Positions 23,730 to 35,333 of a stretch of 35,333 nucleotides of DNA are shown one piece after another (the first letter of the stretch is position 1; every line of letters begins with the position of its first letter). Location of the stretch: positions 1 through 35,333 of the forward strand of contig NZ_PQVI01000018.1 of NCBI RefSeq assembly GCF_002921145.1, written 5' to 3'. Position numbers and translations under genes: made by a program. The stretch is from Avibacterium endocarditidis (GTDB taxonomy: Bacteria; Pseudomonadota; Gammaproteobacteria; Enterobacterales; Pasteurellaceae). Under the pieces are notes generated by a model. The model searched no databases and was not told the origin of the DNA. It saw only the letters and a list, made by a program, of their open reading frames with translations.

Positions 23730-24960
23730 TGCGCGCTCTCCGACGTTTGATATTTGCTTGAACAACCAGATAGTCAAAAATTGGGGCAAATAAGTTAGCT
23801 AATAAGATGGCTAACATCATTCCTTCTGGATAAGCTGGATTAACCACACGAATAATCACCGCCATTGCACCAATTAATGCACCGTACCACCATTTACCTT
23901 TGTTTGTAAATGAGGCTGATACTGGGTCAGTTGCCATAAATAACATACCTAAAGCAAAACCACCCAATACTAAGTGCCAATGCCAAGGCATTGAGAATAA
24001 TGGGTTGGTGTCTGAACCAATCACATTGAATAGGGTAGAAGTGGCAATCATACCGATCATCACACCAGCGATAATACGCCAAGAAGCAATACGTGCGAAC
24101 ACAATCACCGCCGCACCAATTAATAATGCAAGGGTAGAAACTTCACCGATTGAACCAGGGATATTCCCTAAGAATGCGTCCATCCATTGAATTGGCTGAC
24201 CTGTGGTTACTTGTTTTAATGCACCTTGACCGCCTGTTGCCCATTGTGAAAGTGCGGTTGCGCCAGAGAAACCATCAGCCGCGATCCATACAGAATCCCC
24301 TGAGATTTGTGCTGGATAAGCAAAGAATAAAAACGCACGCCCTGCTAATGCTGGGTTCATAAAGTTTTTACCTACACCACCAAACACTTCTTTGGCCACA
24401 ACAACCCCAAACGTTGTCGCTAACGCCGCTTGCCATAATGGCAATGTTGGCGGAACGATAAGGGCTAATAAAATAGAGGTTACGAAGAAACCTTCGTTGA
24501 TTTCGTGTTTACGCACTGTGGCAAATAACACTTCCCAGAAACCGCCCACAAGGAATACGGTTAAATAAATTGGCAGGAAGAAAATCGCACCTAATGCCAT
24601 TTTTGCTAGCACGCCTGCATCTTGTGAAACTAACCCTAATGCATTGGCTAAAGCAAAATGCCAGTCATTCGCCACATTTTGTGCCAAGTTCTGTGCAAAA
24701 TCGCCCACTTTTAATGCAAGAATAGATTGCTCACCCACATTAAACATACCGTAGAACATTGCTGGGAATAATGCCAACCACACTAATACCATCATACGTT
24801 TAGAATCTAACGCATCACGGACGTGAGAAGCTTTCGCCGTTACCGTACCTGACGTGTATAAGAAAGTTGCCGTTGCTTCATAAAGGGCATACCACTTCTC
24901 ATATTTACCACCCGGTAAAAAAGCAGGTTCCATTTTCTCTAAAAGATGTTTTAAACCCAT
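23722..24960 (-). CDS. nqrB: Na(+)-translocating NADH:quinone reductase subunit B
   Basis: The largest membrane subunit (412 residues, about ten helices) and part of the Na+ channel. FMN is linked to Thr235 in the SGAT motif ([11 protein letters not shown]), the target of Apb[17 protein letters not shown] and [17 protein letters not shown] are conserved. It starts 2 bases after nqrA. Confidence 0.97.
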   Translation of the reverse strand: MGLKHLLEKMEPAFLPGGKYEKWYALYEATATFLYTSGTVTAKASHVRDALDSKRMMVLVWLALFPAMFYGMFNVGEQSILALKVGDFAQNLAQNVANDWHFALANALGLVSQDAGVLAKMALGAIFFLPIYLTVFLVGGFWEVLFATVRKHEINEGFFVTSILLALIVPPTLPLWQAALATTFGVVVAKEVFGGVGKNFMNPALAGRAFLFFAYPAQISGDSVWIAADGFSGATALSQWATGGQGALKQVTTGQPIQWMDAFLGNIPGSIGEVSTLALLIGAAVIVFARIASWRIIAGVMIGMIATSTLFNVIGSDTNPLFSMPWHWHLVLGGFALGMLFMATDPVSASFTNKGKWWYGALIGAMAVIIRVVNPAYPEGMMLAILLANLFAPIFDYLVVQANIKRRRARNG

Positions 24961-24962
24961 TT

Positions 24963-26327
<1,365 letters not shown>

Positions 26328-26332
26328 TTAAA

Positions 26333-26360
26333 AATATAGCTATCGCAAGAGAAAACTCAA
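26333..26360 (-). promoter_or_regulatory. Candidate sigma-70 promoter of the nqr operon
   Basis: On the minus strand: -35 TTGAGT (26355-26360), a 16-base spacer, and -10 TATATT (26333-26338), about 30 bases before the nqrA ATG. Confidence 0.5.
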
Positions 26361-26678
26361 TGCGATAACCTCGTCTTGAGTAATGATTTTTGCTTAATTA
26401 TCAACGATGAATGCAAAAACATCGCAACAATGTCCACTCCAACCACATAAATTTAAAACTCAAATTCTGTTTAGATTTTATACCGCTTACTAAACGCAAT
26501 AAGCGATATACGTTAAAATTTTGATACAAGTCAGCTCGTTATTTTAACTAATTAATAACTTTCGTGCTACTTTGAAGGGCGGTTTTTCCAATATTTTAGG
26601 AAAAAAGACCGCTGTTTTTGTGGAAAATCAATTTTTACTAAAGATTATGAAATTGCACTACCTTTTATTAGGTATAAA
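26361..26678. other. Intergenic region between bolA and nqrA
   Basis: No gene is supported. There is a small dyad CGCTTA/TAAGCG at 26484-26505. A longer imperfect hairpin lies at 26579-26612 (GCGGTTTTTCC against GGAAAAAAGACCGC, bulged), possibly a terminator after bolA. I see nothing else. Confidence 0.45.
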
Positions 26679-26993
26679 TTATTGTCCAATCCCTAAACAA
26701 TTTGGTGATTTGGGAAATTGCTGTTCCAATGCTTGCCATTCATCTAAGGTATAAGTATGTAACGCCAATGCGTGAATGCCATTTTTCAATTCTTCCGCCA
26801 ATAATTGATACAGCATTTGATGGCGCGCAACCTTTCTCACCCCATTAAACGCATCACTCACTAGCACCACTTTAAAATGAGAATCTGCACCACGCCCTGA
26901 ACTGTGCATATGGCTTTCATTTTCAATATGCAAAAAGTGTGCGGTGCAAATTTTTGCGAAATTTTTTTGTTCTAAAACTTGTTGAACACCCAT
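26679..26993 (-). CDS. bolA: BolA family transcriptional/iron-sulfur regulator
   Basis: A 104-residue BolA protein. The class signature HFKVVLVSDAFNGVRKVARHQMLYQLLAEEL with the following HALALHTYTLDEW matches E. coli BolA closely. BolA proteins partner monothiol glutaredoxins in Fe-S handling and affect morphology and biofilm genes. An uptake-signal-like sequence (GTGCGGT) is embedded near codons 15-20 and encodes part of the variable N-terminal segment. It is divergent from yajG, the same neighbour as in E. coli. Confidence 0.93.
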   Translation of the reverse strand: MGVQQVLEQKNFAKICTAHFLHIENESHMHSSGRGADSHFKVVLVSDAFNGVRKVARHQMLYQLLAEELKNGIHALALHTYTLDEWQALEQQFPKSPNCLGIGQ

Positions 26994-27109
26994 TATCCTT
27001 TCCTTCTTTTATAAACTAACACAATAAAAATTTGCTTTTGCAAAGACTATACATTCATACTGAAGTTTGCAAGAATAGCCGTATCTTTTTTGTTAGCGAG
27101 GAAATGACT

Positions 27110-27703
27110 ATGCGTTTTGCCAAACTCTCTCTTATCACCTTATTTTCAAGTGCCGTATTATTATCCGCCTGCCAATCTCAGCCAAGTAACACGATCACTT
27201 TTACGCCACCTAGCCCAAGCGTGCAATTCAATGCGGCAAATCAACACGCGATACTCAATATCCTCACGCGTGATGTGCGCCAGCAACCTGAGGTTTCCAG
27301 CTATGTGTATAACGAAAAAATCTTTAAACTCTTTGCCGAACCAAAACCAGCTCAGATTTTCGATCAAGTGATCAAACAAGATCTAAATGGCAAAGGATTT
27401 CGCATTGCTGCAACGCCAGCTCAATCTAACACCAATGTGATTGTGAATATCAACAAATTCTATGCCGATGTAGAACAAGGCAATTTACGCTACAAAATCA
27501 CCGCGAATGTACAAATCAACGTTCAAGTACAGGGTGCGAAAGGGCAATTCAACAAAAATATCGGCTCAACACGTAGCCAAGAGGGCGCACTGCGTGCCAA
27601 TAATGCCAATATTCAAAAAGTGCTAGGACAGGCATTAAACGAAACGGTTCAGAGTATCTATAAAGATCAAGAAATCGCCAACGCAATTAACCAAAACTGG
27701 TAA
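27110..27703 (+). CDS. yajG: YajG family lipoprotein
   Basis: A 197-residue outer-membrane-type lipoprotein. The signal peptide ends in the lipobox LSAC (Cys21). The body (NVIVNINKFYADVEQGNLRYKITANVQINVQVQGAKGQFNKNIGSTRSQEG) fits the YajG family, whose function is unknown. The second ATG of MTMRF (27110) is favoured because the ribosome site GAGGA is 8 bases away, against 2 for 27104. Position next to bolA supports the name. Confidence 0.85.
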   Translation: MRFAKLSLITLFSSAVLLSACQSQPSNTITFTPPSPSVQFNAANQHAILNILTRDVRQQPEVSSYVYNEKIFKLFAEPKPAQIFDQVIKQDLNGKGFRIAATPAQSNTNVIVNINKFYADVEQGNLRYKITANVQINVQVQGAKGQFNKNIGSTRSQEGALRANNANIQKVLGQALNETVQSIYKDQEIANAINQNW

Positions 27704-27739
27704 AAGCTATACCATAAAAAACGAAACCTACTCCTGCTC

Positions 27740-27770
27740 ACGGCATTTTCAAATAGCCCAAAAATGCCGT
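27740..27770 (+). terminator. Hairpin downstream of yajG
   Basis: ACGGCATTTT (27740-27749) and AAAATGCCGT (27761-27770) form a 10-bp stem with an 11-base loop, 37 bases after the yajG stop. There is no good T run, so termination strength is uncertain. Confidence 0.5.
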
Positions 27771-27886
27771 TGTAGATGTTTATGATTGCCTAACGTTAAT
27801 ATCATACAATAATAAAAACCTCTCCCCTTATCCCAAAAAATCCCCAAACAAACTACCGCACTTCCCCTTTCCATTCCCTTTTGAAG

Positions 27887-27895
27887 TGCTATAAT
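27887..27895 (+). promoter_or_regulatory. Extended -10 promoter of the hsd operon
   Basis: TGCTATAAT is a perfect extended -10 element, 37 bases before the hsdM ATG. The -35 region is poor, which an extended -10 tolerates. Confidence 0.65.
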
Positions 27896-27932
27896 TTTCC
27901 CTCTACATTTATCAGCAAAACAAGGATTTTCT

Positions 27933-29674
<1,742 letters not shown>

Positions 29675-29679
29675 TAGCA

Positions 29680-30971
29680 ATGAATAGATTTATAGAAGCA
29701 TCAAATTTTTGTGATTTAATAACTGATGGAACTCATAATTCTCCTAAAAAATCAGAAGATGGTATCTTACTTGTTACATCTAAAAATATCATTAATAGTA
29801 AATTAGATTTATCTAAAGCTTATTACATATCTGAGAATGATGCACAGGAAATAAATCGGCGAAGCAAAGTTGATAAATTTGATATTCTTATTTCAATGAT
29901 AGGAACAGTCGGAGAGGTTTGCCTGATAGAAGAAGAACCTAACTTTGTAGTAAAAAATGTAGGTATCTTAAAAAATAAAGAAAAATACAAAGCTAAGTGG
30001 CTATATTTCTATTTAAAATCTAACTTTGCTAAAAATATAATTCGCGAAAGATTAAAAGGAACAACCCAACAATACTTATCTTTAGGAGAATTAAGAAAAT
30101 TACCAATACTAACTCCAATAGATAAAAAATCATCTTATCTCGACTATTAATATTTTAGATAGTTTAGAAAAAAATAGAACTCAACACCCAAACCAACCAA
30201 ACCTTAGAGCAAATCGCACAGGCGATTTTCAAGCATTGGTTTATCGACTTCGCCTCCGTACACACCAAAGCCAACGCCTTAGCCTCAGGAGCAAGCCTAG
30301 AGCAAGCCGAACTTGCCACAATGGCAAGCCTGAGCGGAAAAACCCTTGCAGAAATCACCGCACTTCAACACACCACGCCCGAAGCCTATCACCAACTGCA
30401 ACAAACCGCCCAAGCCTTCCCCAGCGAGTTTGTGGAAAGCGAAATGGGATTAGTGCCGAAGGGGTGGGAGGTGAAGAAAATTGAGCAAGTAATAAAAAAA
30501 TCCCCGTAGGTAAAAAATACAGTAAAAAATACTTTTTCAGATGGGCTTATTCCTGTTTTAGATCAAGGCAAATCGGGCATTATTGGTTATCACAATGATA
30601 TAGCTGGCGTAAAAGCAAGCATTCAAGATCCCGTGATTGTCTTTGCTAATCACACTTGCTATATGCGTTTAATACATTTTGATTTCAGTGCGATCCAAAA
30701 TGTCTTTGCATTTAAAGGTCAAAGTATTAATATTTATTGGCTATATCTAGCAACATTAGGGAAACAGACATTTGTTGAATATAAAGGGCATTTCCCTGAC
30801 TTTCTAATCAAGCAAATTGTTGTACCACCTAAAGAATTAACAGAAATTTTTGGAAATCTAGTAAAAGACAGTTTTTCTAAAATTGCTTTAAATTTAGAAA
30901 ATAATGAAAGATTAGCTAAAACCAGAGATCTGTTATTACCAAAATTACTTAATGGAGAAATTGAACTATGA
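29680..30971 (+). pseudogene. hsdS: Type I restriction-modification specificity subunit HsdS (frameshifted as sequenced)
   Basis: HsdS chooses the DNA target through two recognition domains. Seen in order: TRD1 (MNRFIEASNFCDLITDGTHNSPKKSEDG... to LGELRKLPILTPI), a central conserved helix (IELNTQTNQTLEQIAQAIFKHWFIDF) with an alanine-rich insert, TRD2 (GLIPVLDQGKSGIIGYHND...IQDPVIVFANHTC), and the distal helix (RLAKTRDLLLPKLLNGEIEL). The frame needs four one-base corrections in A runs: extra A at 30124-30129, extra A at 30168-30174, missing A at 30494-30500, and an extra A in one of the two A6 runs at 30512-30529. Corrected length is about 429 residues. Both TRDs are AT-rich; the centre is not. 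Confidence 0.88.
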
Positions 30972-31929
30972 GCCAAGATCCCTGCATACCAATCTGGAAA
31001 AAACTAAATTTATCTATCAAAAATATTACAAGTTACCAATCTTTTGATATTCCAGATGACGTTAAAAATATTATAGAAGATCTAAATACTCTCTTTAATC
31101 AAACAATTTTTAATTTATTAAAAAACGATAAAACTAAAGAGATATACTATCTCTTAAAAGAAGTACAAGAAATAATTGAAAACTCAGGTCAAGCCATATC
31201 TTCATTATATGAAGAGCAGAGAGTTATTCGTGATATGGAAAAATTCAAAAAATTACTTCAGGATATAAAAGAAAATTTAATACAATTGAAAATATAGATT
31301 CATATATTGAATCTTACAAAAAAATTTATGAAATGGGAGAAAAAGCAATTGAAGAAGCTCAAAAATCCTATAATGAAAGAGTTGCCGAATTACTAGGAAA
31401 AACAACTGAAACATACTTATTTAGTGAGTATCAAAAACAAGCAGATACTATTAACAATAGAATTTCTAATAATACTTGGGCTTTTTTTATCATTATTATA
31501 CTTCTAATTGCATTTGCTATTTGTTCTTTGATACATCTACCATCTTCTCAAGGGAATAATTGGATACCTTATATTTTTATCCGAATATTTATTGCTTTTA
31601 CTGCGTTCTATGCACTGGTATTTTTAAATCGTAGTATTAGAGATGATAGAAAGCTGGAACAGACCTATCGCCATAAAGAAGTGGTATCAAAAAGTTATCT
31701 TAATTATCTAGAATTTTTAGATAAAAATGTAATGATTAGTTACAACAATAAAGATGGAGTTATTAACAATGGTCAAATAATTAAAGAAAAAGTATCACAA
31801 ATCGCTGTAGAAAGTTTGGGGATTAATCCAGCTTTATTACTAGATAAATCCACCGCTGAAAAAATTCCAATGGAAGAATTACTTTCTAGGATATTAGATA
31901 AAACGACAACAACTAAAAAAGGCGAATAA
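30968..31929 (+). pseudogene. Unrecognised two-helix membrane protein inside the type I R-M operon (frameshifted as sequenced)
   Basis: I do not recognise this protein. As sequenced it is split into a 109-residue and a 198-residue frame. One missing A in GAAAATTT (31271-31278) joins them into 320 residues reading QDIKEKFNTIENIDSYIESYKKIYEMGEKAIEEAQ. Visible features: a mostly helical, charged N-terminal 165 residues with coiled-coil-like segments; two transmembrane helices at about 171-191 and 200-221; and a charged C-terminal 100 residues (RSIRDDRKLEQTYRHKEVVSKSYLNYLEFLDKN...). Its ATG overlaps the hsdS TGA (ATGA), so translation is probably coupled. It is very AT-rich compared with hsdM and hsdR. 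Type I loci often carry restriction-linked accessory genes here; a defence role is inference only. Confidence 0.75.
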
Positions 31930-32002
31930 AAATATCACCTGATAAAACGGGCGAACACACAGGTTCTCCCCTACGCAGTAACAGAAACAGAGAGGATCAC
32001 CT

Positions 32003-35000
32003 ATGCACATCAACGAATCCACCATTGAAAATTTAGCACTGGAGCAGTTGCAATCGCTGGGCTGGCGGTATGCCTATGGCAAGGAGGTGTTGGCTGGGTT
32101 GGCTTATCCTTGGCGGGAGACGACGCAGGCGGTGGTGTTAAAGCCGTTGCTGTTGGAAGCCTTAGTGCGGATTAATCCCCATTTGCCGTCTGCGGTGTTG
32201 GAAGAGGTGGCGGCGGAGGTGTGCAAAAGTGATATTGCTCCGCTGGCGGAGCGTAATCAGCGGTTTTATCGTCAGCTCAAGCAAGGGGTGGCGGTGCGTT
32301 ATCAGGAAAACGGGCAGGAAAAGCACGATGTGGCGTTGTTGGTGGATTTCAGGCAGCCTGAGCAAAACAGTTTTTATGCCATTAATCAATTGGAAATTCA
32401 AGGCACAAAAGGCAAACGCATTCCTGATATTTTGTGTTTTATCAATGGGTTACCGATGGCGATTTTTGAGCTGAAAAATCCTGTTAAGGTGAATGCTGGC
32501 ATTGATAAAGCCTTTGAGCAGTTGCAAACCTATAAACGGGAAATCAGCGATTTATTTGTATTCAATCAATTAATGGTGATTTCAGACGGCACAACCGCTC
32601 GGCTTGGCTCGCTCACGGCGGATTTTCAACGCTTTTTGCCTTGGAAAGTGGTGGACGAAAGCCAGCAGAGCCAACGCATTCCTTTTGAAAATGAGCAAAC
32701 AGGGCTGTTGCAAGGGCTGTTTTCGCCTGCGGTGTTGCTCGATTATCTGCGTGATTTTGTGGTGTTTGAAAGCGATAGCCGTGGTCAAACGGTGAAAAAA
32801 ATCGCCGCTTATCATCAGTTTTACGGCGTGAATGCAGCGGTGGAATCCACTATCGCCGCCTATTTGGGCGATAGTCGCAAAATCGGCGTGATTTGGCATA
32901 CGCAAGGTTCGGGCAAATCGCTGTCGATGCTGTTTTATGCAGGAAAACTTATCAGCCAGCCTGAATTGCAAAACCCCACCATTGTGGTGGTTACCGATCG
33001 CAATGATTTAGACGGTCAGCTGTTCGCCACATTTAGTCAAGATCAAGACATCATCCGCCAAACGCCGATTCAAGCCAACGGTCGGGAAGAATTGCGTGCG
33101 GAGCTGGCGAAACGGGAGAGCGGCGGCATTATTTTCACCACCATTCAAAAATTCGGCTTGCGTGAGGGCGAGGAGCAACACCCTATCCTTAACGACCGCC
33201 GCAATATTATTGTGATCAGCGATGAAGCCCACCGCTCACAATATGGCTTTTCGCAAAAAATCAACCAGCAAGGGCAATATCGTGATGGCTATGCCAAATA
33301 CCTGCGTGCCGCCCTGCCCCACGCCAGTTTTATCGGCTTTACGGGTACGCCATTGAGCCTTGAAGACAAGGACACGCAAGAGGTGTTCGGGCGTTATATT
33401 TCCATTTACGATATTCAAGACGCGGTGGAAGACGGCGCAACCGTGCCGATTATTTACGAAGCACGTCAAATTCCCTTGCAAGAAAGCCAGCAGTTTCATC
33501 ACGCCGTGCAAGAAGCCCAAGAAATTTTAGAGGAAGACGAAGAGAGCTATTCTTTCCGCTTGCTGGAACAATTAATAGGAACAGAACAACGCCTCGCCCA
33601 CCTCGCCCAAGACTTGGTGCAACATTTTGAAGCACGCAATCAACTTTCAGACGGCAAGGCGATGGCGGTGGTGATGAGTCGCCGTATTTGCGTGAAATTA
33701 TATAATGAAATCATTAAATTACGCCCCGATTGGCATAGCGATGATATTAATCAAGGCGTGGTGAAAGTGATGATGACGGGCAACGCCAGCGACCCCGAAG
33801 AAATGCAAGCCCACGTTTACCCGTTCACCGAGAAAAAGCAGTTAGAAAAACGTTTTAAAGACCCCGATGATCCGCTCAAACTGGTGATTGTGCGAGATAT
33901 GTGGCTCACGGGCTTTGATGCCCCTTGTTGCCATACAATGTATATCGACAAGCCAATGCAAGGGCATAACCTGATGCAAGCCATTGCACGGGTGAACCGC
34001 GTTTTTCGCAACAAAAGCCGTGAAAATGGCGGCTTGATCGTGGATTATATCGGCTTGGCAGAGGAACTGAAAAAAGCCACCCAGCAATACACCAACGCAG
34101 GCGGTAAAGACAGCGTTACCACCGATATTCATCAAGTTTTCCAAAAAATGTTGGAATATCTCGACATCATTCGCGGGCAATTCGCCAGCCCTGTGGACGG
34201 AAAACCCTTTGATTTAACAGCGGCATTACACATTAGCGAGCCTGAAAAATTACTCAATGCCATCTGCCACGCGGCGAACCATATTTTAGCCTTAGATCGA
34301 CAAAAAACAGCAGAAAATCACACCGCACTTTATCCGCAAAAATCCGCACAAGGGGAGAAAACCCCACGCAAAAATGCCTTTTTGCAAGCGGTGCGACTGG
34401 CGAAAAAAGGCTTTTCCCTGTGTGGCTCAATGGAAGAAATCCAGCCCTACCGCCAGCAAATCGCCTTTTATGATGCCGTGCGTGCCACCATTGTGAAGCC
34501 TGAGCAACAGCACCGCCCCAACTCACCCAAAGAGCGACAATTAAAACTGGTTACCCTGCTCAACCAAGCGGTGCGTTCAGACGGCGTGGTGGATTTGTTC
34601 GACTTAATGGAAGAAGAACGCCCCGATCTTTCCCTGCTTTCCGAAGAATTTATGGGCAGAGTGGAAGCTAGCGACACGCCCGATTTATGGCTGGCAGCCA
34701 TTGAAGGCTACCTTGAAATCGTCCATTAAAAAACAAAGCACAGAACAATCTCGGCACGCAAAAAACCTTTGAGCAACGGCTCAAAGAAGCGATGAACCAA
34801 TACCACAACCACAATTTAAGCGTGATGGAAATCATCAAAGAATTGGTGGCAATGGCGAAAGACTTCGAGCAACACCTCTCGCGTGGAGAAACCTTGGGGC
34901 TAAACAGCACCGAACTGGCGTTTTACGATGCCTTAATCCAAAATCAAAGTGCGGTGGAAAAAATGGAAGATGCTACCCTCACCGCCCTTGCCAAAGAAAT

Positions 35001-35187
35001 CACCGCCCAACTGCGTCAATCCGTTACCATCGACTGGCAACACAAAGAAGCGGTGCGAGCCAAAATGCGCGTGCTAATCCGCCGTGCTTTGCTGAAATAC
35101 AAATACCCACCTGATTTGGCAACAGACGCCATTGAGTTTGTGTTGAAACAAGCGGAAGTAGTGGCGGAGGGGTTGGTGATGGAATAA
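32003..35187 (+). pseudogene. hsdR: Type I restriction endonuclease subunit HsdR (one late frameshift as sequenced)
   Basis: HsdR cuts unmodified DNA after ATP-driven translocation. The first 908 residues read openly: N-terminal nuclease with Asp142 (PDILCF), Glu156 and Lys158 (FELKNP); Walker A HTQGSGKS (299-306); the DEAH box at 407-410; and FIGFTGTPL with later helicase motifs (MWLTGFDAPCCHTMYIDKPM, QAIARVNRVF). After EGYLEIVH a missing T at 34726-34727 makes a stop. With three T the frame continues LKNKAQNNLGTQKTFEQRLKEAMNQYHNHNLSVMEIIKEL through the C-terminal DUF3387 region to 35187. Corrected length is 1061 residues. It lies 73 bases after the membrane-protein gene, with its own AGAGGA ribosome site. 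Confidence 0.93.
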
Positions 35188-35302
35188 AGTGCGGTGGAAT
35201 TTTCGCGAGATTTTTCCATCTTCTTCTATTATGAAACCATAAGTGTAAATAATAAGATACACTGGTTTCGTATAAAAATAAATTTAGAATAATCCGTTAT
35301 AA

Positions 35303-35332
35303 AAAACCTTGTGGCAAAATCCACAAGGTTTT
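35303..35332. terminator. Terminator downstream of hsdR
   Basis: AAAACCTTGTGG (35303-35314), loop CAAAAT, and the exact complement (35321-35332). It is A/T-flanked on both sides, so it could also serve a gene beyond the window edge. Confidence 0.8.
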
Positions 35333-35333
35333 G

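Noticed and set aside
23730..23789. Longer nqrC beginning at 23789
   Set aside because: The extra 20 residues lie within nqrB, do not fit the NqrC family, and the start at 23729 gives the standard MAKFNKDS N terminus.

Overview
The window is chromosomal DNA from a member of the Pasteurellaceae. The 9-mer AAGTGCGGT (or its complement) recurs throughout, inside genes and as inverted pairs between them. This is the Haemophilus-type DNA uptake signal, not the Actinobacillus pleuropneumoniae type. The protein sequences (EF-Tu, MnmA, Nqr subunits, BolA, WaaA) and the gene order also look Haemophilus/Aggregatibacter/Avibacterium/Pasteurella-like. I cannot fix the species from sequence alone.

Layout. 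1-2.5 kb: divergent asnA and asnC, then udp. 2.8-4.6 kb: a secreted transglutaminase-like protein followed by MerT-like and MerP-like metal proteins. 4.7-8.2 kb: a HerA/YjgR-type ATPase on the minus strand, then ychJ, yihY and dtd on the plus strand. 8.5-10.2 kb: a minus-strand tRNA-Thr/Tyr/Gly/Thr-tufB operon with a clear stable-RNA promoter. 10.4-12.6 kb: coaA and gltS, convergent around a shared terminator. 12.9-15.9 kb: lacZ behind a CRP-type site. 16-19 kb: coaD, waaA and mnmA. 19.1-26.3 kb: the complete Na+-translocating NADH:quinone reductase operon nqrABCDEF with its maturation genes apbE and nqrM. 26.7-27.7 kb: bolA divergent from the lipoprotein gene yajG. 27.9-35.2 kb: an accessory type I restriction-modification locus, hsdM-hsdS-orfX-hsdR.

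The most interesting part is the last 7.4 kb. hsdM carries 20 tandem CCAG tetranucleotides just inside its start, in frame at this copy number, with early stops in both other frames. This is the signature of a phase-variable methyltransferase. Between hsdS and hsdR lies an AT-rich gene, translationally coupled to hsdS by an ATGA overlap. It encodes a protein of about 320 residues with helical/coiled-coil-like N-terminal sequence and two transmembrane helices that I do not recognise. It occupies the slot that holds restriction-linked effectors such as prrC in other type I loci.

A second theme is damage. tufB, coaA, gltS, the merP-like gene, hsdM, hsdS, orfX and hsdR each carry one or more indels of one or two bases, nearly all in short homopolymers. 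Allowing for these restores the expected full-length protein every time. coaA is normally essential, and the gltS and hsdS indels partly cancel one another, so base-calling or assembly error is the simplest explanation. Real decay or slippage cannot be excluded from the sequence. These genes are listed as pseudogene meaning 'frame disrupted as sequenced'.
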